Numbered from the stretch's first letter, positions 6,254 through 14,171 are shown. The stretch: 26,013 bases of DNA from CBDUVZ01 sp965370805 (GCA_965370805.1 CBDUVZ010000030.1:1-26013); one strand, 5' to 3'. Notes: generated from the letters alone by a model not told the origin. A program made the numbers and translations.

Positions 6254-6293
6254 GGAGAGGGTTCAAGGGGTGGACGACGGACGGAGTTGAGCT

Positions 6294-6665
6294 GTGTTGA
6301 GGAGCTACAAGGAATTGACGGCGTGGCAGCGGGCTTATCAGCTTTGTCTTGAGACATACCGGCTGACCGCGGGGTTTCCCAAGGAGGAGAAGTACGGCTT
6401 GGTGTCCCAAGTTCGGCGAGCGGCGGTTTCGGTGCCGTCGAATATCGCCGAAGGATATGGACGCAAGTCCATTGGTGAGTATCTACAGTCGTTGCATATT
6501 GCATACGCCTCACTCTGTGAGGTTGAGACCCAGGTACTGTTGGCATCGGACCTTGGCTTCCTGAAGCCCGAGCAATCGATGTCCCTCGAGGAGGCGATCG
6601 GTGACGTCGAGCGGCTGCTCAAGGCACTCATCAAGTCGCTGAAGCGGAGGAGGTCCAACCCTTGA
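6294..6665 (+). CDS. Four helix bundle protein (S23/23S rRNA-IVP family)
   Basis: The 123-aa protein matches the family first seen in 23S rRNA intervening sequences and now found widely as a stand-alone four-helix bundle. Typical pattern: LTAWQRAYQLCLETYRLTAGFP, then KYGLVSQVRRAAVSVPSNIA, EGYGRKSIGEYLQSL, and a Glu-rich third and fourth helix with ETQVLLASDLGFL. Members form pentamers; no biochemical role is established. The start is GTG 6294, with GGAG about 8-10 nt upstream. It lies 40 bp after the previous gene, in a gap that carries a short GGGTTCAAGGGG repeat unit. The final codons and TGA stop lie inside a longer copy of the same repeat (6653-6696). No rRNA lies nearby, so it is not inside an intervening sequence here. 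Confidence 0.88.
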   Translation: MLRSYKELTAWQRAYQLCLETYRLTAGFPKEEKYGLVSQVRRAAVSVPSNIAEGYGRKSIGEYLQSLHIAYASLCEVETQVLLASDLGFLKPEQSMSLEEAIGDVERLLKALIKSLKRRRSNP

Positions 6666-6696
6666 ACCCCAGAACCCTAGAACCCTTGACCCCTTC
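6653..6696. repeat. Octamer-type repeat at a gene junction
   Basis: Units CAACCCTTG, AACCCCAG, AACCCTAG, AACCCTTG and ACCCCTTCC fill the gap between the four-helix-bundle gene and the DUF89 gene. They supply the stop codon of the first. Confidence 0.75.
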
Positions 6697-6702
6697 CTTC
6701 TG

Positions 6703-7668
6703 ATGCATTCCGGAGTTGAGTGTCTGCCGTGTGCCATCAGGCAGTGCCGGAAGGTTGTCGCGCTTGTAGGTGGGGATAAGGAGCTTGAGCAGCGGGCGGT
6801 TGCGCACGTGACGGCGGTTGCCCGGAATCTGAGTCTGGATGAGCCGCCCAGCACCTACACTTCCCGGCTTCTGCTGGCGCTGATGGAGTTCATCGGCAAT
6901 CCGGATCCCTTCCGAGAAGTCAAGAAGGAACAGAACCGCACGGCGTTGCCGTTGGCGGCGAAGGCTGACGCGGAGATCGGCGGGAGCGCGGACGGGTTTG
7001 AACCCCGTTCTTTCCGGTCCGCACTGATGCTGGCCGCGGCCGGGAACGTGATTGATTCCGGGCCGAGGCATACGTTCGCAATCGAGGACGCACTGGAGGA
7101 ACTGCGGTTTGCGCACGATGATTCCGCGCTGTTGCTCGAACGCCTGAAGCAAGCGAAGCGGGTGATGTACATCCTGGACAATTCGGGCGAAGTGATGTTC
7201 GATAGACTGGTGCTCAAGCGATTGCCCGAGGTCGAATTGACGATTGTGGCGCGCTCGAGCCCGGTGCTGAATGACGTCACGGTCGAGGAAGCGAAAGAAC
7301 TCGGGCTTGAGGAGTACGGCCGGGTTATCGGCACCGGGTCGCGGTTCCTTGGGGTTGACCTGGCAACGGTGTCGGATGAGTTCCGGCGCGAGTACGAGCA
7401 GGCCGACGTGGTGATTGCCAAGGGGCACGCGAACTACGAGTCCCTGGCCGGAAGAGGAAGGGATGGGTTCCATGTGCTCAAGGCCAAGTGCGAACTGGTT
7501 GCCGAGCCGCTGGGGGTGAAGCTGGGCGAGTCGGCGTGCTTCTATTCGGAGGGTTCAAGGGTTGAGCCATCGGATGGCACCTGCGAGAACGCAGAGCAAG
7601 GGGTCAAGGGGTCAAGGGGACAGGACTCGGACCCTCGAACCCCCGAACCCTCGAACCCTTTCCTCTGA
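6703..7668 (+). CDS. DUF89/ARMT1-like family protein
   Basis: The 321-aa protein belongs to the DUF89 family of metal-dependent phosphatases, some of which act as metabolite damage-control enzymes on sugar phosphates. Key features: the N-terminal CLPCAIRQC cysteine motif (residues 7-15) typical of the bacterial/archaeal subgroup, the metal-binding YILDNSGEVMFDRLVL (about 153-168), and AKGHANYESL (about 240-249). The family fold should end near GVKLGESACFY. The last 35-40 residues (EGSRVEPSDGT onward, rich in G, S, P and R) are translation of an inverted-repeat element and unlikely to be functional. A start at ATG 6703 has only weak ribosome binding sequence because the repeat lies directly upstream. 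It is followed after 1 nt by hypC. The substrate is unknown. Confidence 0.85.
   Translation: MHSGVECLPCAIRQCRKVVALVGGDKELEQRAVAHVTAVARNLSLDEPPSTYTSRLLLALMEFIGNPDPFREVKKEQNRTALPLAAKADAEIGGSADGFEPRSFRSALMLAAAGNVIDSGPRHTFAIEDALEELRFAHDDSALLLERLKQAKRVMYILDNSGEVMFDRLVLKRLPEVELTIVARSSPVLNDVTVEEAKELGLEEYGRVIGTGSRFLGVDLATVSDEFRREYEQADVVIAKGHANYESLAGRGRDGFHVLKAKCELVAEPLGVKLGESACFYSEGSRVEPSDGTCENAEQGVKGSRGQDSDPRTPEPSNPFL
7549..7662. repeat. Inverted octamer repeat forming a gene 3' end
   Basis: The left arm has GGGTTCAAGGGTTGAG and GGGGTCAAGGGGTCAAGGGG; the right arm has ACCCTCGAACCCCCGAACC and CTCGAACCC. The arms can pair into a long imperfect hairpin in the mRNA. The element encodes the tail of the DUF89 protein and ends 8 nt before the hypC start codon. 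Confidence 0.75.
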
Positions 7669-7669
7669 C

Positions 7670-7945
7670 ATGTGCCTGGCGATACCGTGCCGGATTGTCG
7701 AACTGAACGGGGAGATGGCGGTGGGTGAGGTTGGTGGTGTTGAGCGCGATGTCTCGGTGATGATGACGCCCGGGGTTAAGGTCGGGGACTACGTTATCGT
7801 CCACGCCGGGTTCGCGATTCAGATTGTGGATCAGGAAGAAGCAAAGGAGAACCTGAAGATCCTGCGGCAGATGGCGCGCGCGACCGATGAGGCACGGACC
7901 AGGGTCCGGCGCCGGAGGGGTTCAGGGAAGCGCAACCCGGCCTGA
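7670..7945 (+). CDS. hypC: HypC/HybG-type hydrogenase assembly chaperone
   Basis: The 91-aa protein starts with the family hallmark MCLAIPCRIVEL. The Cys2 that carries the Fe(CN)2CO unit during [NiFe]-hydrogenase maturation is present. It continues with the OB-like barrel GVERDVSVMMTPGVKVGDYVIVHAGFAIQIVDQEEAKENL. After the normal end at about residue 72 there is a basic tail (RTRVRRRRGSGKRNP) not usual for the family. The in-frame extension upstream to 7562 is repeat sequence and rejected; ATG 7670 puts Cys at position 2 as required. No hypD, hypE or hydrogenase subunits are in the window. It lies 1 nt after the DUF89 gene and in the same run as carbamate kinase, whose product is the substrate of HypF. 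Confidence 0.9.
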   Translation: MCLAIPCRIVELNGEMAVGEVGGVERDVSVMMTPGVKVGDYVIVHAGFAIQIVDQEEAKENLKILRQMARATDEARTRVRRRRGSGKRNPA

Positions 7946-7951
7946 GCCGGG
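7936..7951. terminator. Hairpin between convergent genes
   Basis: CCCGGC (7936-7941), loop CTGA, GCCGGG (7946-7951). It overlaps the hypC stop and lies 3 bp from the end of the convergent UspA-like gene. There is no T-run on either side, so termination activity is uncertain. Confidence 0.35.
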
Positions 7952-7953
7952 CT

Positions 7954-8367
7954 CTACTTGAAATTGGTGATAATCAGCGGACAGGAGAGATTGGGAATCA
8001 GGTCTTCGGGCAGCTTGTAGTCTTCGTCGGCCAGGTTGCTCGACCCAAGCACAATCAGGTCGCAGTGGGTGCCGGTTGCCAGTGACTGGATACTCTCGAT
8101 GTTTCCTTCCTGGGCCATGACCGACGACTTGATATCGGCCGCCTTGAACTCCTCCTCCAGCTTGTAGATGTCCTGCCAGGCCCGACGTTCCTGCTCTTCC
8201 TTGAGCACCCGGGCCCGGGTGGAGCTGTCGGTCTTGAGCTGGAGGTGGGAGTCAGGATGCAGGATTGCGCTGAGCAGGACCGTGCTGTTGTTCTTCTTTG
8301 CCAAGTCCATCACGAACTGCTTGTCTTCCTGCTTCTCGCTCACGATGTAGAGTATCTTCTCGAACAT
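7954..8367 (-). CDS. UspA-like universal stress protein
   Basis: The 137-aa protein has the UspA alpha/beta layout: MFEKILYIVSEKQEDKQFVMDLAKK at the N-terminus and CDLIVLGSSNLADEDYKLPEDLIPNLSCPLIIT at the C-terminus. The usual ATP-binding pattern G-x2-G-x9-G-S/T after the fourth strand is not seen, so it probably belongs to the non-ATP-binding class. It begins 9 nt after the stop of the EIIA-permease gene, with GGAGA between, so it is the last gene of that operon. A Usp domain beside a transporter often regulates or senses transport, and that fits here as inference. Confidence 0.82.
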   Translation of the reverse strand: MFEKILYIVSEKQEDKQFVMDLAKKNNSTVLLSAILHPDSHLQLKTDSSTRARVLKEEQERRAWQDIYKLEEEFKAADIKSSVMAQEGNIESIQSLATGTHCDLIVLGSSNLADEDYKLPEDLIPNLSCPLIITNFK

Positions 8368-8376
8368 TCATTCTCC

Positions 8377-10323
8377 TTATGGTGCCATTCTTATCTGGAG
8401 CAGCAGAGCAACGGTGGCTACGGTCAACGAAGCAACAGTCACAATTATACCGACTTTTATCCATTCCGCAAATCTGATCTGCAGGCCGGTCGAGCGTTCG
8501 TACGCGCCGACCGCGACCAGGTTCGCGGTCGAGCCGATGACGGTCAGGTTGCCGCCGAAGCAGCCACCGAACAGCAGGGCCCACCAGAGAATGGTGGCGT
8601 GAGGCAGGCCGATACGAATCAGGTCCTTGACGACCGGGACCAGGGCCGCGACGATGGGCAGGTTGTCGACGAACCCGGAAGCGAAGCCGCCGACCCAAAG
8701 CATCAGCACCGCAATGGCTCCGGTGGCACCACCCGGCAGGGTCGCTGCTTGCGGCAGGTTCTGGGTGAACTGGAGCACGAAGTATCCCAGCTTGGTGGTG
8801 ACACCGGTGTATTCGAGACAGGCGGACTTGCCGAACAGGAACATGAAGAAAATCAGGGTCCACCAGTCAACGCCGCGTTCGACGAGCTGTCGCCCGCGTT
8901 CCTGTTCGCTGAAGACGATGAAGCCCAGGACGGTCAGGGCAACCGCAACCAGGACGGTGCCTTCACCCAGGTTCAGCCATACCTCCACCCGGCGGTGGAG
9001 CGCAATCAGGCCGACCGTTACCAGGAAGGTGATGATGCCGGTGCGCAGCCGGGCCGGGTTGATTGCTTCGCTTGCTTTGCGCAACTCGGCGACGTCGAGG
9101 TTGTAGCGGAATCCGAAGAAATGCTTGCGGTAGATGAGCAGGCAGAGGCCGGCAACGACGACCGCAGAGACCGCGGAGACGGGTGTTGCCCAGCGCAGGA
9201 AGTGCTCGAAGCTGAGCTTGCCCGCGAACGCGATATACACGCCGATCGGGTTGCCAACCAGAGTCAGAGCACTGCCGACATTGGTCGCGAATACCAGGCT
9301 CAGGAGAAACGGGACGAGCGGGGTCTTGGTGCGGCGGGACACTTCGAGCGCCATTCCGAAAGTGACGAGGATGGCCGAGACTTCGTCCGCGAATCCGCCA
9401 AGGATGACCGAGAAACCCATCAGCACGAGCAGGAGCAGCCAGGGGATGCCGCGGACTCTCTCGACCGCCCTGACGACGAAGAAACGGAACACGCCGATGT
9501 TCTCGAGCCACTTGACGATTACCATCATCGACATGATGAACAGGATGGTCGGAATGGACATGAACTTGACGGTCGTTTCCAAGTCCATTACCCCGGCTGT
9601 CAGGAGTATGCCGAGACTGGCCGCGGCAATGGCAAGCCTGAAGCGCCAGAAGAGCAGGGTGCCGATGACCATGGCCAGAAACAGCGTGACGGTGAGTTCC
9701 TGGCGGAACAGCCAGGGCTGGTGATTGAACTTGACATAGCCCAGCTCCTTGTAGATACCCTCCTCGGGCAGATGGACTGCGGGCAGGGCGATGCGGGCCA
9801 GGACGAAAATGACCCCGACCGCACCAAGGAAAACAAACAGCCGGCGGTTGCGTTTGAGGAAACCCTGATGTGGAGGCCGGGCGATGATGGCTGTGGTCCG
9901 GGCCGGGTCCCTTGCCCTGAGTACCTTGTCCCGGACTTCGGGTTGATTCAGGGACCGGGCTATTTCGGCCAGTACCCGTAGGTATAGGCTACGCTTGCTG
10001 GGCGGAGCGAGGATTACGACGAGCAGTCGCACCGGTTTGCCGTCAACCGCATCCCAGTCCACCGGCTGGTCCAACCGGACCACTGATACGAGGATGTCGT
10101 CCACCGCGTCGGTTATGGCATGGGGAAGGGCGATGCCGTGGCCGACACCGGTTGACCCCTGTTCTTCCCGGTTCAGGAATTCCCGGACCAGGACCTCGCG
10201 GTCGGCGATGAGCCCCTGCTTGGCCAGCCGGTTGACAACGAACCGGAACAGTTCTTCCCGACTACTGACAGCGGGGCAGTCGAATGCGAGCTTGCGGTCG
10301 AGGAACTGCGTCAGCCTAATCAT
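8377..10323 (-). CDS. PTS EIIA domain fused to an anion-type permease
   Basis: The 648-aa protein joins two parts. Residues 1-150 are a PTS EIIA type-2 (fructose/mannitol/Ntr) domain with the phosphorylatable histidine at H68 in GVGHGIALPHA. After a linker, residues 165-645 form about 11-13 membrane segments of the ArsB/NhaD/CitMHS-like ion-transporter superfamily. Typical reentrant-loop motifs are visible: GGFADEVSAILVTFGMALEVS with TNVGSALTLVGNPIGVYIAF in the first half, and FASGFVDNLPIVAALVPVV with GGCFGGNLTVIGSTANLVAV in the second. The likely substrate is an ion or organic anion, not a sugar. The EIIA part suggests control by phosphorylation or nitrogen/carbon status. It overlaps the aminotransferase gene by 8 nt and is followed by a UspA-like protein. 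Confidence 0.88.
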   Translation of the reverse strand: MIRLTQFLDRKLAFDCPAVSSREELFRFVVNRLAKQGLIADREVLVREFLNREEQGSTGVGHGIALPHAITDAVDDILVSVVRLDQPVDWDAVDGKPVRLLVVILAPPSKRSLYLRVLAEIARSLNQPEVRDKVLRARDPARTTAIIARPPHQGFLKRNRRLFVFLGAVGVIFVLARIALPAVHLPEEGIYKELGYVKFNHQPWLFRQELTVTLFLAMVIGTLLFWRFRLAIAAASLGILLTAGVMDLETTVKFMSIPTILFIMSMMVIVKWLENIGVFRFFVVRAVERVRGIPWLLLLVLMGFSVILGGFADEVSAILVTFGMALEVSRRTKTPLVPFLLSLVFATNVGSALTLVGNPIGVYIAFAGKLSFEHFLRWATPVSAVSAVVVAGLCLLIYRKHFFGFRYNLDVAELRKASEAINPARLRTGIITFLVTVGLIALHRRVEVWLNLGEGTVLVAVALTVLGFIVFSEQERGRQLVERGVDWWTLIFFMFLFGKSACLEYTGVTTKLGYFVLQFTQNLPQAATLPGGATGAIAVLMLWVGGFASGFVDNLPIVAALVPVVKDLIRIGLPHATILWWALLFGGCFGGNLTVIGSTANLVAVGAYERSTGLQIRFAEWIKVGIIVTVASLTVATVALLLQIRMAP

Positions 10324-11416
10324 GTTGACCGAAGAAGCCGCGGACGAGCGCGATGATTCGTTCCTGTTCCGGGTCTGTGAGGCTGGGTCGTATCGGCAGG
10401 GAGAGTACTTCCCGGCAGGCCTTCTCCGCTACCGGAAGGCTGTCGTGACCGCCGTTGAGAGCCGGTTCGAGATGCGCCGGGGTCTGGTAGTAGACGCCGG
10501 TCTCGACACCGCGTTCAGCCAGGAAGCCGCGCAACCCGTCCCGTTGCGGAGTCAGGATGGCATACTGGTGGAAGTTCGATTCGCAGCCGTGTGCTCCGCG
10601 TACTGTCCGGACCAGGTTGTCCAGTGCATCGTCGTAGCGTGCGGCGAGTTCCCGACGGCGCGAGTTGCCGGTTTCGAGTCGCTTGAGCTTAGTCCTGAGG
10701 AACGCGGCCTGGATGTCGTCGAGGCGCGAATTGTGACCGCGCAGTGAGTAGCGACCGGCGTCATCCCGGCCATGACTGCGCAACAACCTGACGCGTCCGG
10801 CCAGCCGTTCGTCGGAAGTGGCGACAGCGCCGCCATCCCCGAGTGCGCCGAGGTTCTTGGTCGGGTAGAAGCTGAGGGAGCTGACGTGGCCGAATGAGCC
10901 GAGCGGACGCCCGTGCCACGTGGAGCCGATTGCCTGAGCAGCGTCTTCTACGAGGCCGAGGTCACGTTCCTTGCAGAGCGCGGTGAAGCGGTCGAGGTCG
11001 GCGCAGAGGCCGAACAGATGGACGAGCAGGATCGCTTTCGTCTGTTTCGTTGTTGCGCGTTCGCAGGCCGGAGCGGACAGGCAGAGTGTGTCCGGGTCGA
11101 TATCGGCGAAGACCGGCCTGGCACCGGTCCGGAGGATTGCCTCGACCGTGGCGAAGAAAGTGAAAGGGGTTGTGATGACTTCGTCGCCGGGTCCGATGCC
11201 GAGCGCCTTCAGTCCGATGACCAGCGCATCAGTGCCGCTGTTGACGCCCAGGATGTGTTCGACCTTGAGGAACCCGGCCAGTTCGGACTCGAATGCGGCC
11301 AGTTCGGGTCCGAGCACGAATCGACCGGACTCGACAATGCGGTGCAGGGCACGGCACAACTCATCCTCCAGGCCGCGGTGTTCCTGTTTCAGGTCGCAGA
11401 AGGGAATGGATTTCAT
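10316..11416 (-). CDS. DegT/DnrJ/EryC1 sugar aminotransferase
   Basis: The 366-aa PLP enzyme has fold type I and is typical of amino-sugar synthesis for surface polysaccharides. It starts with IPFCDLKQEH. GVNSGTDALVIGLKALGIGPGDEVI binds PLP phosphate, VEDAAQAIGSTW carries the aspartate, and the Schiff-base lysine is K187 in SFYPTKNLGALGDGG. GHNSRLDDIQAAFLRTKL and the C-terminal VYYQTPAHLEPAL are also family features. ATG 11416 is chosen over the longer frame because the -10 box ends 11 nt upstream, making the first 13 codons of the longer frame promoter sequence. The leader is only about 4 nt. The sugar-nucleotide substrate cannot be told from sequence. It overlaps the EIIA-permease gene by 8 nt; the functional link is not obvious. 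Confidence 0.9.
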   Translation of the reverse strand: MKSIPFCDLKQEHRGLEDELCRALHRIVESGRFVLGPELAAFESELAGFLKVEHILGVNSGTDALVIGLKALGIGPGDEVITTPFTFFATVEAILRTGARPVFADIDPDTLCLSAPACERATTKQTKAILLVHLFGLCADLDRFTALCKERDLGLVEDAAQAIGSTWHGRPLGSFGHVSSLSFYPTKNLGALGDGGAVATSDERLAGRVRLLRSHGRDDAGRYSLRGHNSRLDDIQAAFLRTKLKRLETGNSRRRELAARYDDALDNLVRTVRGAHGCESNFHQYAILTPQRDGLRGFLAERGVETGVYYQTPAHLEPALNGGHDSLPVAEKACREVLSLPIRPSLTDPEQERIIALVRGFFGQHD

Positions 11417-11427
11417 TGAACCGCAGG

Positions 11428-11455
11428 ATGATAGCCGTGCCCGTGTCCAAGTCAA
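11428..11455 (-). promoter_or_regulatory. Promoter of the aminotransferase operon
   Basis: Minus-strand TTGACT (11450-11455), a 16-nt spacer and TATCAT (11428-11433). Both hexamers match consensus at 5 of 6 positions. It is divergent from the uvrB promoter, with 30 bp between the two -35 boxes. Confidence 0.65.
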
Positions 11456-11485
11456 CCGGGCCTGCTGAGCGCGCGGGTCGGTTGC

Positions 11486-11513
11486 TTGACCATGCCGGTG
11501 TGGGGTCTAGAAT
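11486..11513 (+). promoter_or_regulatory. Promoter of uvrB
   Basis: TTGACC (11486-11491), a 16-nt spacer and TAGAAT (11508-11513), then 7 nt and the ATG at 11521. The transcript should start on or next to the initiator codon. No LexA-type palindrome was seen across it. Confidence 0.65.
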
Positions 11514-11520
11514 TGACGTC

Positions 11521-13554
11521 ATGCCGGGCGAGCGGTCCGAGTTCAAGCTGGTCGCGCCGTACAAGCCGACCGGGGATCAGCCACAGGCAATCACGGAGTT
11601 GGTCGAGTCGCTCGGGTCGGGCAGGAAGTACTGCACCCTGCTCGGAGTGACCGGCTCGGGCAAGACGTTCACAATGGCGAATGTGATTGCCCGGTTGAAC
11701 CGGCCGACCATCATCATGTCCCACAACAAGACCCTGGCGGCCCAGTTGTACGGTGAGTTCAAGCAGTTCTTCCCCGAGAACGCGGTCGAGTATTTCATAT
11801 CCTACTACGACTACTACCAGCCCGAGGCGTACGTGCCCGAGCATGACCTGTACATCGAGAAGGACGCGTCGATCAACGAGGAGATTGAACGACTCAGGCT
11901 GCGGGCCACGTCGAGCTTGATTGAGCGCCGGGACGTGCTGGTGGTTGCGTCCGTGTCGTGCATCTACAACCTGGGTGAGCCGTGGGAGTTCAAGGATGCG
12001 CTGCTGCCGGTGGAGGTGGACAGGGACATGGACCGGGACAGGCTGATCGAGCAACTGGTCGGGCTGCACTACACCCGGAACGATCTTGAGTTGAAGCGGT
12101 CGGCTTTCCGGGTCAGGGGCGACGTTGTCGAAATCCATCCTTCACACCGGGACTACGGGGTCAGAATCGAGTTCGATGGAGACCGGGTGGGCCGGCTGAG
12201 TGTGTTCGATATCCTGACCGGCGACCTGGTGGAACGGCGGCCCCGGCTTGTCATCTACCCGGCCAGGCAGTTTGTGACCACGGAGAAGCAGATTGAGTCG
12301 GGTGTAGTGTCGATAGAACGGGAACTGGTGCAGCGGGTGACGGAACTGAAGTCGCAGAACAAGCTGCTTGAGGCCCAGCGGCTTGAAACCCGGACGAAGT
12401 TCGACCTTGAAATGATGCGGGAGTTCGGGTACTGCCCGGGAATCGAGAATTACTCGCGCCACCTGCTGGGCAAGAAGCCGGGCGGAAGACCGTACTGCCT
12501 GCTTGACTACTTCCCGGATGACTACCTGGTGGTGATGGACGAATCGCACGTGGCGATTCCCCAGGTTCAGGCGATGTACAACGGCGACCGGGCGCGCAAG
12601 CAGACCCTGGTTGACTACGGGTTCCGGCTGCCGTCGTGCCTGGACAACCGGCCGTTGCGATTCGACGAGTTCGAGGTCCTGCTCAATCAGGTGGTGTTCA
12701 CGTCGGCCACGCCGGGACCTTATGAGTTACAGCACAGCCTGGGGCGGGTGACCGAACTGATTGTGCGGCCGACCGGGCTCGTTGACCCAAAGATGACCGT
12801 GCGGTCGACAAAGGGGCAGGTGGATGACCTGATTGGGGAAATCCGGAAGCGGGTGGGGCGCAAGGAGCGGGTGCTGGTGACGACATTGACCAAGAGGATG
12901 TCGGAAGACCTTGCCGAGTACCTCGCCGAAATGGGGGTGAGGGTGAAGTACCTGCATTCCGAGATCAACGCAATCGAGCGGGTCGAGGTGCTGCGCGGGC
13001 TCAGGCTGGGTGAGTTCGACGTGCTCGTGGGAATCAACCTGCTGCGGGAAGGGTTGGATCTGCCCGAGGTTTCACTGGTGGCGATACTGGATGCGGACAA
13101 GGAAGGGTTCCTGCGTGACGAGCGGTCGCTGATTCAGACCTCGGGGCGAGCGGCCCGCAATGTGAAAGGCGAGGTGATCATGTATGCGGATACTATCACC
13201 AGGTCGATGCGGGGAGCGCTGAAGGAGACCGACCGGAGAAGGCAGAAGCAGATTGAGTACAACGACAAGCACGGCATCGAGCCGCGGAGCATCCGGAAGT
13301 CCGTTGACCAGGTCATGACGACGACTTCGGTGGCGGATGCCAGGCGGGATGAGTTGGTTGAGAAATCCGAACCTGAAAAGGAAACGGACAAGGTCAATTT
13401 GCTGTCCCGGCTGCAGAAGGAGATGAAGGAAGCCGCGGCCCGTCTTGAGTTTGAGAAAGCGGCTGAGTACCGGGACCTGATTGAGAAGACCAGGCAGAGC
13501 CTGGACGATGAAATGCTGAAGCGGGCCCGGCGCAGCAGATTGAAGAAGCGATAG
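11521..13554 (+). CDS. uvrB: Excinuclease ABC subunit B
   Basis: The 677-aa UvrB is the damage-verifying helicase of nucleotide excision repair, loaded by UvrA and binding UvrC. Full length for the family. Walker A GVTGSGKT is at residues 42-49. The beta-hairpin that clamps DNA is marked by YYDYYQPEAYVP at about 97-106. The DESH box is at 340-343, and the helicase motifs SGRAARN and GINLLREGLDLPEVSLV follow. The C-terminal UVR domain that contacts UvrC is at about 635-665 (EMKEAAARLEFEKAAEYRD). ATG 11521 is chosen because the promoter lies immediately upstream and family proteins begin with F-x-L-x-APYKPTGDQP near residue 8; the open frame back to 11293 is antisense to the aminotransferase. 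The uracil-DNA glycosylase gene follows after 26 nt, giving a repair operon. Confidence 0.97.
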   Translation: MPGERSEFKLVAPYKPTGDQPQAITELVESLGSGRKYCTLLGVTGSGKTFTMANVIARLNRPTIIMSHNKTLAAQLYGEFKQFFPENAVEYFISYYDYYQPEAYVPEHDLYIEKDASINEEIERLRLRATSSLIERRDVLVVASVSCIYNLGEPWEFKDALLPVEVDRDMDRDRLIEQLVGLHYTRNDLELKRSAFRVRGDVVEIHPSHRDYGVRIEFDGDRVGRLSVFDILTGDLVERRPRLVIYPARQFVTTEKQIESGVVSIERELVQRVTELKSQNKLLEAQRLETRTKFDLEMMREFGYCPGIENYSRHLLGKKPGGRPYCLLDYFPDDYLVVMDESHVAIPQVQAMYNGDRARKQTLVDYGFRLPSCLDNRPLRFDEFEVLLNQVVFTSATPGPYELQHSLGRVTELIVRPTGLVDPKMTVRSTKGQVDDLIGEIRKRVGRKERVLVTTLTKRMSEDLAEYLAEMGVRVKYLHSEINAIERVEVLRGLRLGEFDVLVGINLLREGLDLPEVSLVAILDADKEGFLRDERSLIQTSGRAARNVKGEVIMYADTITRSMRGALKETDRRRQKQIEYNDKHGIEPRSIRKSVDQVMTTTSVADARRDELVEKSEPEKETDKVNLLSRLQKEMKEAAARLEFEKAAEYRDLIEKTRQSLDDEMLKRARRSRLKKR

Positions 13555-13560
13555 GTCCAG

Positions 13561-13602
13561 GTCAGAAGGTAGAAATCAGAGTGCAGAAGTCAGAGTTCAG
13601 CA
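13561..13602. repeat. GTCAGAAGTCAGAGTTCAG-type repeat at a start codon
   Basis: AGGTCAGAAGGTAGAAATCAGAG and TGCAGAAGTCAGAGTTCAG are tandem, imperfect copies of a CAGAAGTCAGAG unit, a common dispersed repeat style. It covers the proposed start of the next gene. Confidence 0.55.
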
Positions 13603-14171
13603 AGTTGGCGGCCAGGATGAAGGGGTGCCGCAAGTGCAGGCTGGGGCGTGGGATTCATGCGATCTTCGGCAGGTTTGACTCGCCCCGATGGATGCTGGTC
13701 GGGCAGGCTCCGGGCAAGCAGGAGATTGCACTTGACCGGCCGTTTGCCGGACCCGCCGGCGGGCGGTTGTTCTCGTGGCTGGCGCAGGCCGGGTTCGAGG
13801 AGGAGGAGTTCCGTTCGTTCTGCTACATCACTGCGGTGATGAAGTGCTTCCCGGGCAACAGCGGCCGTGGCGACCTGCGTCCGGGTCGGCAGCAACTTGC
13901 GGACTGCGCTTCGTTCCTGGAACAGGAGTTGGCGTTGGTCAGGCCAAAGGTTCTGGTTCCGGTGGGCGGACTCGCGATTGAGCGGTTCCTAGGCAAGCAG
14001 AAACTGGTTGACGTTATCGGCCGCAGGTTCGAGAAGAACATCCAGGAAAGGAAGACAGCGGTGATTCCGTTGCCACACCCGTCCGGCGCGTCGGCCTGGA
14101 CCAATGCTGCCTCGAATCAGCGCCTCATTGCCAGAGCTATTCATCTGATTCGAGACTCGCGTTCGGCGTAG
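13581..14171 (+). CDS. Family 4-like uracil-DNA glycosylase
   Basis: The 196-aa protein has the UDG alpha/beta fold and removes uracil, or related bases, from DNA. Four cysteines (C16, C19, C89, C109) match the 4Fe-4S cluster of family 4 enzymes. Motif 1 is LVGQAPGKQE (residues 39-48), with Gln where family 4 usually has Glu. RPFAGPAGGRLFSWLAQAGF follows, then TAVMKCFPG, and motif 2 is HPSGAS (166-171). It is 26 nt downstream of uvrB and probably co-transcribed. The GTG start at 13581 and the first residues (QKSEF) lie in a dispersed repeat; ATG 13617 would leave only two residues before C16, so a start near 13581-13602 is more likely. The stop codon lies in a GTTCGGCGTAGT motif that recurs at 15139-15150. 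Confidence 0.85.
   Translation: MQKSEFSKLAARMKGCRKCRLGRGIHAIFGRFDSPRWMLVGQAPGKQEIALDRPFAGPAGGRLFSWLAQAGFEEEEFRSFCYITAVMKCFPGNSGRGDLRPGRQQLADCASFLEQELALVRPKVLVPVGGLAIERFLGKQKLVDVIGRRFEKNIQERKTAVIPLPHPSGASAWTNAASNQRLIARAIHLIRDSRSA

Noticed and set aside
7562..7669. Longer N-terminus for HypC
   Set aside because: It consists of repeat sequence and would move the essential Cys away from position 2.
8245..9981. Long open frame (578 codons) on the plus strand
   Set aside because: It is antisense to the EIIA-permease gene, whose product has clear motifs. The product is an Asp/Gln/Glu/Arg-rich composition typical of the reverse frame of a membrane protein gene.
11293..11520. Longer N-terminus for UvrB
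   Set aside because: It would be antisense to the aminotransferase gene and include the uvrB promoter; family proteins begin near 11521.
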